Below, piece after piece: positions 53,237 through 60,637 of a stretch of 64,000 bases of DNA (positions are counted from its first letter, which is position 1; every line of letters begins with the position of its first letter). The position numbers and the translations under genes are program-made. Below the pieces are notes generated by a model. It had not been told where the DNA came from, made no database searches, and saw only the letters and a list, made by a program, of their open reading frames with translations. The stretch spans positions 109,064-173,063 of the forward strand of contig JODP01000020.1 in the NCBI GenBank assembly GCA_000719025.1. The letters are read 5' to 3'. This stretch comes from Kineosporia aurantiaca JCM 3230. Its GTDB lineage: Bacteria > Actinomycetota > Actinomycetes > Actinomycetales > Kineosporiaceae.

Positions 53237-54199
53237 ATGTCCCAGGTACTCGTGCTCATCGATCACGTCGACGGCGCTGTCCGCAAGACCACCACCGAAC
53301 TGCTCACCATCGCCGCCCGTCTGGGTGAGCCCGCGGCCGTGTTCATCGGCCAGGGGTACGACAACGCGTCGGCCGCGCTCGCCGAGTACGGCGCGACCAA
53401 GGTCTACGTGGTCGAGGCCGAGGGCGTGGACGACTACCTCGTCGCGCCCAAGGCCGAGGCCCTGGCCGCCGTCGTGGGCCAGGCCGGCGAGGTCGCCGCG
53501 GTGCTGCTGGCCAGTTCCGGCGAGACCAAGGAGATCGCCGGGCGGCTCGCCGTCAAGCTCGACTCCGGCCTGATCACCGACGCGCTGGACGTCCAGGCGG
53601 GGGAGAACGGCCCGGTCACCACCCAGTCCGCGTTCGCCGCCGAGTTCACCGTCACCGCGTCCGTCACCAAGGGCGTCCCGGTGATCACGGTGAAGCCGAA
53701 CGCGGCCGACCCGCAGCCGGTGACCGGGGTCACCCCCGAGGTCGTCAACGTCGCGGTCACGCTGTCCGACCTGGCCCGGTCGGCCAAGGTCGTGGAGCGC
53801 CGGGCGAAGGAGAAGAGCGGGCGCCCGGAGCTGACCGAGGCCTCGATCGTGGTCTCCGGCGGCCGGGGCACCAACGGCGACTTCAGCCCGGTGGAGAGCT
53901 TCGCGGACGCGCTGGGCGCAGCCGTCGGCGCCTCCCGGGCCGCGGTGGACGCCGGCTGGTACCCGCACAGCAGCCAGGTCGGCCAGACCGGCAAGCAGGT
54001 CTCCCCGACGCTCTACGTGGCCAACGGCATCTCCGGCGCGATCCAGCACCGGGCCGGCATGCAGACCTCGAAGACGATCGTGGCGATCAACAAGGACCCG
54101 GAGGCGCCGATCTTCGAGCTCGTCGACTTCGGCGTGGTCGGCGACCTGTTCACGGTGCTGCCCCAGGCCACCGAAGAGGTCCTGAAGCGCAAGGGCTGA
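53237..54199 (+). CDS. etfA: Electron transfer flavoprotein alpha subunit
   Basis: The 320-residue FAD-binding partner of EtfB. The N-terminal domain (VLVLIDHVDGAVRKTT, ELLTIAARLGEPAAVFIG) is followed by the FAD domain with VVSGGRGTNGDFSPVESFAD, the Arg-Ala-Ala-Val-Asp-Ala-Gly-Trp motif, GQTGKQVSPTLYVANGISGA, IQHRAGMQTSKTIVAINKD and PIFELVDFGVVGDL, all standard for ETF-alpha. aaaggctgacg precedes the ATG. It is co-transcribed with etfB, and the cysteine desulfurase starts 68 bp downstream, as in mycobacteria. Confidence 0.95.
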   Translation: MSQVLVLIDHVDGAVRKTTTELLTIAARLGEPAAVFIGQGYDNASAALAEYGATKVYVVEAEGVDDYLVAPKAEALAAVVGQAGEVAAVLLASSGETKEIAGRLAVKLDSGLITDALDVQAGENGPVTTQSAFAAEFTVTASVTKGVPVITVKPNAADPQPVTGVTPEVVNVAVTLSDLARSAKVVERRAKEKSGRPELTEASIVVSGGRGTNGDFSPVESFADALGAAVGASRAAVDAGWYPHSSQVGQTGKQVSPTLYVANGISGAIQHRAGMQTSKTIVAINKDPEAPIFELVDFGVVGDLFTVLPQATEEVLKRKG

Positions 54200-54267
54200 T
54201 TCCGGCCGGCGGGGGCGGTCGCACCGCCCCCGCCGACTGCGCTCCGCAGCACGCCTACACTCGAACC

Positions 54268-55512
54268 GTGACTGCGTATCTCGACCATGCGGCGACCACG
54301 CCGATGCTGCCCGAAGCGGTGGCGGCGATGGTCGAGGAGATGACGCACGTCGGGAACGCGTCCTCGCTGCACTCCTCCGGCCGGCGGGCCCGCCGGGTGG
54401 TCGAGGAGGCCCGCGAGCGGCTCGGCGTGGCGTTCGGGGCCAGTCCCAGCGAGGTGGTCTTCACCGCGGGCGGCACCGAGTCGGACAACCTGGCGGTGAA
54501 GGGCCTGTTCTGGGCCCGTCGGTCCGCCGACCAGCGCCGTCGCACGATCGTGGCCACGCCGATCGAGCATCATGCGGTGCTCGACCCGCTCGAGTGGCTG
54601 GTCGCGCACGAGGGCGCCGAGGTGGTCTGGGCCCCGGTCGATCCCGCGGGCCGGGTCGACCTGGACGGGCTGTCGGAGCTTTTGGACGCTTGCGGCGCCG
54701 CGGTTGCGCTGGTCACCGTGATGTGGGCGAACAACGAGGTGGGCACGGTCCAGCCGATCGCCGAGATCGCGGAACTCGTGCACCGGCACGGCATCCCGCT
54801 GCACACCGACGCGATCCAGGCGGTCGGGCACCTGCCGGTCGACTTCGCCGCCAGCGGGGCCGACTGCCTCAGCGTGAGCGGCCACAAGCTGGGCGGGCCG
54901 GTCTCCTCGGGAGCCCTGCTGGCCCGGCGCGGTCTGGACCTGGTGCCCGGTCTGCACGGCGGCGGGCAGGAACGCGGCATCCGCTCCGGCACGCTGGACG
55001 TGGCCGCGCTGCGCGCCTTCGCGACGGCGGCGGCGCTCTCGGTGGAGAGTCAGCCGGCCGAGGGCAAGCGGGTCGCGGCGTTGCGCGACGATCTGGTCCG
55101 GGCCGTCTGGCAGGCCGTGCCCGACGCCGTCCTCAATGGCGCGGTGCCGGCTGATCTGGCCGATCCGGGGCCCACGTCGGCCGGAACCGGTTCCCGGGCC
55201 GAGCGCCTTCCGGGCAACGCGCACTTCACCTTCCCGGGCTGCGAAGGCGATTCCCTGCTGTACCTGCTGGACGCGCGTGGCGTGGAATGCTCCACCGGTT
55301 CCGCCTGTCAGGCGGGAGTACCCCAGCCCAGCCACGTGTTGCTGGCCATGGGGGTGCCGGAGTCGACGGCCCGCGGTGCGCTGCGGTTCACGCTGGGGCA
55401 CACCTCGACGGCGGCCGACGTCGCGGCGCTGGCCGAGGCGATCGGCCCGGTGGTGGAACGGGCCCGGGGTGCAGGACTGAGTTCGGAGCCGACAGCTTCT
55501 TTCAAGGGGTAA
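54268..55512 (+). CDS. Cysteine desulfurase (NifS/IscS family)
   Basis: The 414-residue PLP enzyme takes sulfur from cysteine as a persulfide. It opens YLDHAATTPMLPEAV, has the PLP Lys207 in SVSGHKLGGP, the His pair at 101-102, HTDAIQAVGHLP, and the persulfide Cys347 in CSTGSACQAG. The gene directly precedes mnmA (9 bp apart), so the probable job is sulfur delivery to MnmA for tRNA thiolation; a wider role in iron-sulfur assembly is possible. No iscU follows. GTG start 54268 has only a weak ribosome site. Confidence 0.94.
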   Translation: MTAYLDHAATTPMLPEAVAAMVEEMTHVGNASSLHSSGRRARRVVEEARERLGVAFGASPSEVVFTAGGTESDNLAVKGLFWARRSADQRRRTIVATPIEHHAVLDPLEWLVAHEGAEVVWAPVDPAGRVDLDGLSELLDACGAAVALVTVMWANNEVGTVQPIAEIAELVHRHGIPLHTDAIQAVGHLPVDFAASGADCLSVSGHKLGGPVSSGALLARRGLDLVPGLHGGGQERGIRSGTLDVAALRAFATAAALSVESQPAEGKRVAALRDDLVRAVWQAVPDAVLNGAVPADLADPGPTSAGTGSRAERLPGNAHFTFPGCEGDSLLYLLDARGVECSTGSACQAGVPQPSHVLLAMGVPESTARGALRFTLGHTSTAADVAALAEAIGPVVERARGAGLSSEPTASFKG

Positions 55513-55521
55513 GGGACAGCG

Positions 55522-56625
55522 ATGAGAGTTCTGGCAGCGATGAGCGGTGGGGTGGACTCCGCCGTGGCCGCGGCCCGGGCGGTGGATGCCGGGCACGAGG
55601 TGGTCGGCGTGCACCTGGCGCTGGCCCGTAATCCCAGCACGCTGCGCGCGGGTGCCCGCGGGTGCTGCACCATCGAGGACGCGGGGGACGCCCGCCGGGT
55701 CGCCGACGTGCTCGGGATCCCGTTCTACGTCTGGGATCTGGCCGAGCGGTTCCAGCAGGACGTGATCGACGACTTCGTCGCCGAGTACAGCGCCGGCCGC
55801 ACCCCCAACCCGTGCGTGCGCTGCAACCAGAAGATCAAGTTCGCCGCGCTGCTGGACAAGGCCGTCGCCCTCGGGTTCGACGCGGTCAGCACCGGCCACT
55901 ACGCCCAGCTGGTGGACGGCCCGGACGGTCGCGAGCTGCACCGCGCGGTGGACGACGGCAAGGACCAGTCGTACGTCCTGGCCGTGCTCTCGCCGGAACG
56001 CCTGGCCCGCTCGATGTTCCCGCTCGGCGACACCCGGAAGGAAGACGTCCGGGCCGAGGCGGCCGAGCGCGGTCTGCGGGTGGCGAGCAAGCCGGACAGC
56101 CACGACATCTGCTTCATCGCGGACGGGGACACCCAGGGCTTCCTGGCCAAGCGGCTGGGCGAGCAGCCGGGCCGGATCGTGGACACGGCCGGTGAGACCG
56201 TCGGGGAGCACGGCGGGGCCTACGGTTTCACCGTCGGTCAGCGCCGGGGCCTGGCGATCGGCCGTCCGGCGGCGGACGGCAAGCCGCGGTACGTGCTCTC
56301 GATCGAGCCGGTCTCGAACACCGTCGTGGTCGGGTCGGCCGAAGAGCTCAAGGTGCGGGGGATCAGCGGAGCCGAGGCCACCTGGTGCGCCCCGGTGCCC
56401 GAGCCCGGCACCGCGCTGAGTGCTCAGGTGCGGGCGCACGGCCGGGCGGTTCCGGCGCGCCTGGTGTCGGCTGCGGCCGGCGCGGCCGGTTCGGTGCAGA
56501 CGCTGCCGGTCACGGTGGACGTGGAGCTGGACGAGCCGATCGCCGGGGTCGCGACCGGGCAGACGCTGGTGCTCTACCGGGGAACCCAGGTGGTCGGGTC
56601 GTCCACCATCAGCGGCACCCGCTGA
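55522..56625 (+). CDS. mnmA: tRNA-specific 2-thiouridylase
   Basis: The 367-residue enzyme adds sulfur at position 2 of U34 in Glu, Gln and Lys tRNAs using ATP. The PP-loop SGGVDS is at 8-13. The active-site cysteines are Cys98 or Cys101 in TPNPCVRCNQ and Cys197 in DSHDICFIADGD, the pair that relays persulfide sulfur. YAFTVGQRRGLAIG and the C-terminal beta-barrel (PVTVDVELDEPIAGVATGQ) are typical. aagggacag precedes the ATG. The preceding cysteine desulfurase is the likely sulfur donor. Confidence 0.95.
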   Translation: MRVLAAMSGGVDSAVAAARAVDAGHEVVGVHLALARNPSTLRAGARGCCTIEDAGDARRVADVLGIPFYVWDLAERFQQDVIDDFVAEYSAGRTPNPCVRCNQKIKFAALLDKAVALGFDAVSTGHYAQLVDGPDGRELHRAVDDGKDQSYVLAVLSPERLARSMFPLGDTRKEDVRAEAAERGLRVASKPDSHDICFIADGDTQGFLAKRLGEQPGRIVDTAGETVGEHGGAYGFTVGQRRGLAIGRPAADGKPRYVLSIEPVSNTVVVGSAEELKVRGISGAEATWCAPVPEPGTALSAQVRAHGRAVPARLVSAAAGAAGSVQTLPVTVDVELDEPIAGVATGQTLVLYRGTQVVGSSTISGTR

Positions 56626-56659
56626 CGAACGTCCGCCATTGGCCATTCTCTCTGAGCGC

Positions 56660-57814
56660 GTGATCACCGAACGCGTGCGGGTCTCGCGCGACGTCCTGCT
56701 GGCCGCGGTGTTTCTCGTCGGCGCCTTCATCCCCGGCAACGGCACGTTCGCCCCGGTGCTGGGGTCGGATCAGCGGGACCAGGGCACCAACGCGCTTACC
56801 GTCGTCCTGATCCTGGCAATGTGTCTACCCCTCGTGCTGCGTCGGTCTCAGCCCGCCCTTGCCCTGGGCATCATCGGAGTGGCCTGGGGTACCTACCAAG
56901 TTCTGGGCTACTCGCCGAGTTCGGCTGGGCTCAGCCTCTACGTTGCTCTGTACAGCGCGGGGGCGCACCTCGCTGCGCGGAGGGTAGAGGTCGCGGCCGT
57001 TGCGACGGTGGCGTACGTCGTGCTGTCGATCGCGATCTCCCGCACCGACTATCACGAGCAGTCGATCAACTACGTCACGTTCTACCCGGTGCTGGCCCTG
57101 TTCTGGCTGATCGGTGAGGGTGTGCGGGCCCGCGCCCGGTCCGAGGCGGCCCGCCGGGTGGCGCAGAAGCGCGAAGCCGTCGCGGCCGAGCGCACCCGGA
57201 TCGCCCGCGAGCTGCACGATGTGGTGACGCATCACGTCACGGCGATGGTGGTGCAGGCCGAGGCCCTGCCATTCCTCCTTCCGGGGAACCCGGACAAGGT
57301 CACCGCTGGTCTGGGCACGATCAGTGGCACCGGTCGTTCGGCGATGAAGGACCTGCGCGAGCTGCTCGACGTGCTGTACGACCCGGGCACCGAGATCGAC
57401 GGCGAGCGGGCCCCGGCCCGCGAACCCCTGGAAAACCTGGTCGAGCGTGCTCGTTCGGCCGGGCAGGCGGTCGAGTTCGTGCAACAGGGCGATCCGGAGA
57501 CGCTGCCCACCGGGCTGGGGCTGGCGTTGCAGCGAGTGGTGCAGGAGTCACTGACGAACGCGCTGAAGCACGCTCCGGGCAGTTCGACGACGGTGACGCT
57601 GAACCAGATGCCCGAGGAGATCGAGGTTTCGGTGGTCACGGCGGGTGCTGCGGCCCTTCCGCCCGGGAGCCGTCGGCCCTGGGCCCGCTCCGGCCGGGGG
57701 ATCAACGGGATGCGCGACCGGGTGGCCGCTTTCGGCGGTGAGCTGACGGCCGGCCCCGAGCCGGGTGGCGGGTTCGCCGTCCGGGCCCGTTTGCCGCGCC
57801 GTCCGGCGTCCTGA
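56660..57814 (+). CDS. Sensor histidine kinase, DesK/HisKA_3 type, orphan
   Basis: From GTG 56660 the protein has 384 residues: four to five TM helices (about 12-150), a helical linker rich in Arg/Ala, the HisKA_3 dimerisation helix with phosphoacceptor His186 in RIARELHDVVTHHVTAMV, and an HATPase domain with N-box QRVVQESLTNALKHAPG and a late GRGINGMRDRVAAFGGEL. The usual Asp/Asn-containing G1 box is not visible; VVTAGAAALPPG stands there. No LuxR-type response regulator lies beside it, which is unusual for this family. The start is not certain; GTG 56675 is also possible. Confidence 0.82.
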   Translation: MITERVRVSRDVLLAAVFLVGAFIPGNGTFAPVLGSDQRDQGTNALTVVLILAMCLPLVLRRSQPALALGIIGVAWGTYQVLGYSPSSAGLSLYVALYSAGAHLAARRVEVAAVATVAYVVLSIAISRTDYHEQSINYVTFYPVLALFWLIGEGVRARARSEAARRVAQKREAVAAERTRIARELHDVVTHHVTAMVVQAEALPFLLPGNPDKVTAGLGTISGTGRSAMKDLRELLDVLYDPGTEIDGERAPAREPLENLVERARSAGQAVEFVQQGDPETLPTGLGLALQRVVQESLTNALKHAPGSSTTVTLNQMPEEIEVSVVTAGAAALPPGSRRPWARSGRGINGMRDRVAAFGGELTAGPEPGGGFAVRARLPRRPAS

Positions 57815-57817
57815 AAT

Positions 57818-58624
57818 TCACTGACCGGGTGGCTGCATGATCCAGAGCCGGCTGCCCTGCGGGTCCCGGATCGCGGCCATCCGGCCGAACGGGGTCTCGA
57901 AATCGCGGCGCTCGATCCGCCCACCGGTGGACTCGACGAACTCCAGGGCGGCGACGATGTCCCGGACCTGGAAGTACGCCAGCCAGTGGGGCGCGGCGTC
58001 GGCGTCGCCCATCATCGGGCCCATCCCACCCAGCGGCCACGACTCGTCTGGGAAGGCGTAGGTCTGGTAGCCGTTGCCCGCGCCCATCTCCGCAGGAAGC
58101 GGTTCGGTGCGGAAACCGAAGACGGCGGTGTAGAACTCGCGAGCTCCGTCAGGATTGGGCGAGCGTAGGTCGTCCCAGATGAAGCAGCCCGGGTCGCGCA
58201 CGTAGCCGGTACCGATCGAATCGCCCGCCTGCCACAGACCGAACGGTGCGCCGGTGGGATCGCAGGCAACGGCCCGGCGTCCGCGGGTGCCGGCGGCCTG
58301 GGGTTGCTGCAGGATCTGGCCGTCGTGCGCCTGTACGGCCTCTGCCGTAGCGGTCAGGTCGTCGGTGGCGAAGTAGATGAGCCAGCCCGTCGGGCGGCCG
58401 AAATCGGCGCTTGGGCTGTGCAGGGTGTCCTCGTGGATCTCGCTGATCCCGGCCGCCGCGACGCCGTCCACCGTGGCCAGGACCAGGGCGGGCTCGGCCG
58501 GTGAGCGCTCGAAGGATCAGCCCAGCAGCGGACCGTAGAAGGCCTTGGCCTCCTCCACGTCGTCCACCGTCAGCTCGGTCCAGCAAGGGGTGCCCGGACG
58601 CCAGCGTTCGGTTCGGATTCCCAC
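57818..58624 (-). pseudogene. VOC-family (glyoxalase-like) protein gene interrupted by TGA
   Basis: Read from GTG 58624 (gaggag six bases upstream) the frame encodes a two-domain vicinal-oxygen-chelate protein of 268 residues, but codon 36, at 58517-58519, is TGA. It follows FYGPLLG, where this family has Trp (LLGW), so it looks like TGG to TGA. The rest of the frame is intact: SFERSPAEPALVLATVDG, then both domains (WLIYFATDDLTATAEAV, ACDPTGAPFGLWQ, CFIWDDLRSPN, EFYTAVFGF, AIRDPQGSRLWIMQ). A start at GTG 58471 could give a 217-residue fragment. It is either a recent nonsense mutation, a sequencing error or, less likely, readthrough. Confidence 0.82.
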
Positions 58625-58751
58625 GTGCGTCTCCTCGGATAGTTGCTCACCCAGCGTGCCCGCTTGGACACGGTACTGCGGGCGGGGGTCGGCTCGCTGC
58701 TCCGGCGCGGGCTACCCTCGTTCCTTGGACCGGTTGCCTGGAGAGGTGCCC

Positions 58752-59480
58752 ATGCAGGACCCCGATGATCTGGACGTGCGCCGGCGAGCGGCGGCCCGGC
58801 GGTCCCGAAAACGGACGCCCTCGGTCACTGGGCCAGGAGAAGTTTCCGCCGCTGAAGGGCGCACGATCTATCCCCGGGCGGCTGATCCTGGCCGGGCGGC
58901 TTTCGTCGAGCAACGCGAGCGCAGGCGGTTTGCGGAACGGTTGGCCGATGCTCAGTTGGCTGCGCGGTTGCCGGAAGGGCGGGCTCGGCATCTGGTGCAG
59001 CGGTTTCCTCCGTTGGCGGGGTTCGGGAGGATAGAGCTTTATGGCGGCGACGGGCGGGAGTCAGTGCTGGCCGAGACCTATCGGACGGTGATGCAACAGG
59101 CGCCCGAGTTGGTGCCTACGGCGGACGATCTGGCTACCGCGGCAGAGTTGGGCGAGGAGTCGGTGATCGACCTGATGCTCGCCGAAGTGGACCGGGACGT
59201 ACGGCTGTTGCTTGCGTCTACGGGTGAGGGTTCGGTTGGTGCGGCGCAGATTCTGGACGCTCTCCTGATGATTGCGGACGACGGTCACGCCCCGGGTACG
59301 CGGGTCCGGATCCTGAGCGGGTCGGCTGCGGGGCATCTGGGAACGGTGGTCGGGGCGGTGTGGGGTTCGATCGGGGCGCCGGTCGGGTACCGGGTGCGGG
59401 ACGAGGCGAGCGGGGCTGTGGTCGGGGTCGCTACGGCGGACCTGACGGTGCCGGCCGGGCAGGAGACGCTGGATCGCTGA
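58752..59480 (+). CDS. Protein of unknown function with KOW-like C-terminal segment
   Basis: ATG 58752 follows gagagg by five bases and gives 242 residues. The N-terminus is very basic (DVRRRAAARRSRKRTP); a helical middle part reads PRAADPGRAAFVEQRERRRF and LAETYRTVMQQAPELVPTA. The end (APGTRVRILSGSAAGHLGTV, then VGYRVRDEASGAVVGVATAD) looks like a small beta-barrel of the KOW/SH3 type. It could bind nucleic acid, but I recognise no family. It is divergent from the broken VOC gene and upstream of the MetE-like gene by 31 bp. Confidence 0.65.
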   Translation: MQDPDDLDVRRRAAARRSRKRTPSVTGPGEVSAAEGRTIYPRAADPGRAAFVEQRERRRFAERLADAQLAARLPEGRARHLVQRFPPLAGFGRIELYGGDGRESVLAETYRTVMQQAPELVPTADDLATAAELGEESVIDLMLAEVDRDVRLLLASTGEGSVGAAQILDALLMIADDGHAPGTRVRILSGSAAGHLGTVVGAVWGSIGAPVGYRVRDEASGAVVGVATADLTVPAGQETLDR

Positions 59481-59511
59481 GCGGTGCCGGTGGACGCCGT
59501 AGGCTCGAGGG

Positions 59512-60594
59512 GTGTCCTCGTCCTCTTTTCTGCAGTTGCCCGGTGATGTCCCCCTCGACCTGCCCGGCGCCGTTCCGGAGGACGAGGTGAGCATCGGCCC
59601 CGGGGCGGCCACCGGCATCGGCTCGTGGCCCGGTACCGAGGTCATGGAGACCATGCGGCTGGTGTTCGGCGAACTCGGCGAGTCGCCGGCCTTCCCGTTC
59701 CTGCCCGAGCTGCCCGCCCGAGGCCCGGGGGCGGACATGATCGGGCGCGGCGCCGGCCTGCTGGTCGACCTGCCGGTGGATCTTCAGCCGTCCGGGTGGC
59801 GCCTGGTCGACCACCCGGGACGCGACCACAACCGGACCCAGGCCTGGCTGCGACAGGACCTGGACGTGCTCGCCGAGGTCGGCGACGGCTACGACGGGCT
59901 CCTGAAGCTCCAGGTCACCGGCCCGTGGACGCTGGCCGCGAGTCTCTGGCTGCCGCGCCTGGAGCGGGTGGTGGTGGATCCCGGGGCCTGCCGCGACCTG
60001 GTCGCCTCCCTGGCCGAGGGCGTGCTGCAGCACGTCGAGGAGGTGCAGCGGCTCCTGCCCCGGGCCCGGCTGGTGCTGCAGGTCGACGAGCCTTCGCTGA
60101 CCGCCGTGATGGAGGGGTCGCTGCCCACCGCCAGCGGTTTCGGGCGGCTGCGGCCGGTCGACGAGCCGGTGATCGTGGAGGCTCTGCGGGCGGTCCTGGA
60201 AGCCGGGGAGCGCGCCGGGGCGGTCCGTACCGTGATCCACAGCTGCGCCCCGAAACCGCCGGTGGACGTGCTGGTCCGGACCGGGGCGTCGGCCCTCTCG
60301 CTGGACATCTCGCAGCTCGGCACCCAGCGCTGGGAGCAACTGGCCGAGGCCACCGAGAACGGGCTGGGGTTGTGGGCCGGTGCGGTTCCGACGTCGGGCG
60401 GGGTTAAGCCCGAGGCGGTCGTGGACTCGATCTGGAACCCCTGGCGCAAGCTCGGTCTGGACGCCGCGGCGGCCGCGGACATCGTGGTGACGCCGACCTG
60501 CGGGCTGGCCGGCTCCTCGCCCCAGCAGGCCCGTTCGGCGCTCCGCCTGGCCCGGGAGGCGGCCCGGATCCTCGCCGACCGCGCCCTGGAGTGA
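59512..60594 (+). CDS. MetE-like C-terminal-domain protein (methionine synthase homologue)
   Basis: The 360-residue protein has the UROD/MetE barrel alone. TATGIGSWPGTEVMETMRLV-type text near the start, LQVTGPWTLAASLWLP, and the zinc ligands of MetE are visible: His and Cys in IHSCAPKPP and Cys in TPTCGLAGSS. Full-length MetE is about 750 residues, so the N-terminal folate-related half is absent. Homologues such as Rv3015c lie beside ligA in mycobacteria, as here. Methyl donor and acceptor are not known; it could methylate homocysteine from a donor other than methyl-tetrahydrofolate triglutamate, or have another thiol substrate. ligA starts 43 bp downstream. Confidence 0.82.
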   Translation: MSSSSFLQLPGDVPLDLPGAVPEDEVSIGPGAATGIGSWPGTEVMETMRLVFGELGESPAFPFLPELPARGPGADMIGRGAGLLVDLPVDLQPSGWRLVDHPGRDHNRTQAWLRQDLDVLAEVGDGYDGLLKLQVTGPWTLAASLWLPRLERVVVDPGACRDLVASLAEGVLQHVEEVQRLLPRARLVLQVDEPSLTAVMEGSLPTASGFGRLRPVDEPVIVEALRAVLEAGERAGAVRTVIHSCAPKPPVDVLVRTGASALSLDISQLGTQRWEQLAEATENGLGLWAGAVPTSGGVKPEAVVDSIWNPWRKLGLDAAAAADIVVTPTCGLAGSSPQQARSALRLAREAARILADRALE

Positions 60595-60637
60595 GCTCCA
60601 CCGGGAAACTGTCGGTGGTGCGCGCTTAGATAGGTCC

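Noticed and set aside
54013..56745. A 910-residue minus-strand frame opposite etfA, the cysteine desulfurase and mnmA
   Set aside because: Three well-conserved genes occupy the plus strand; the antisense text has no domain.
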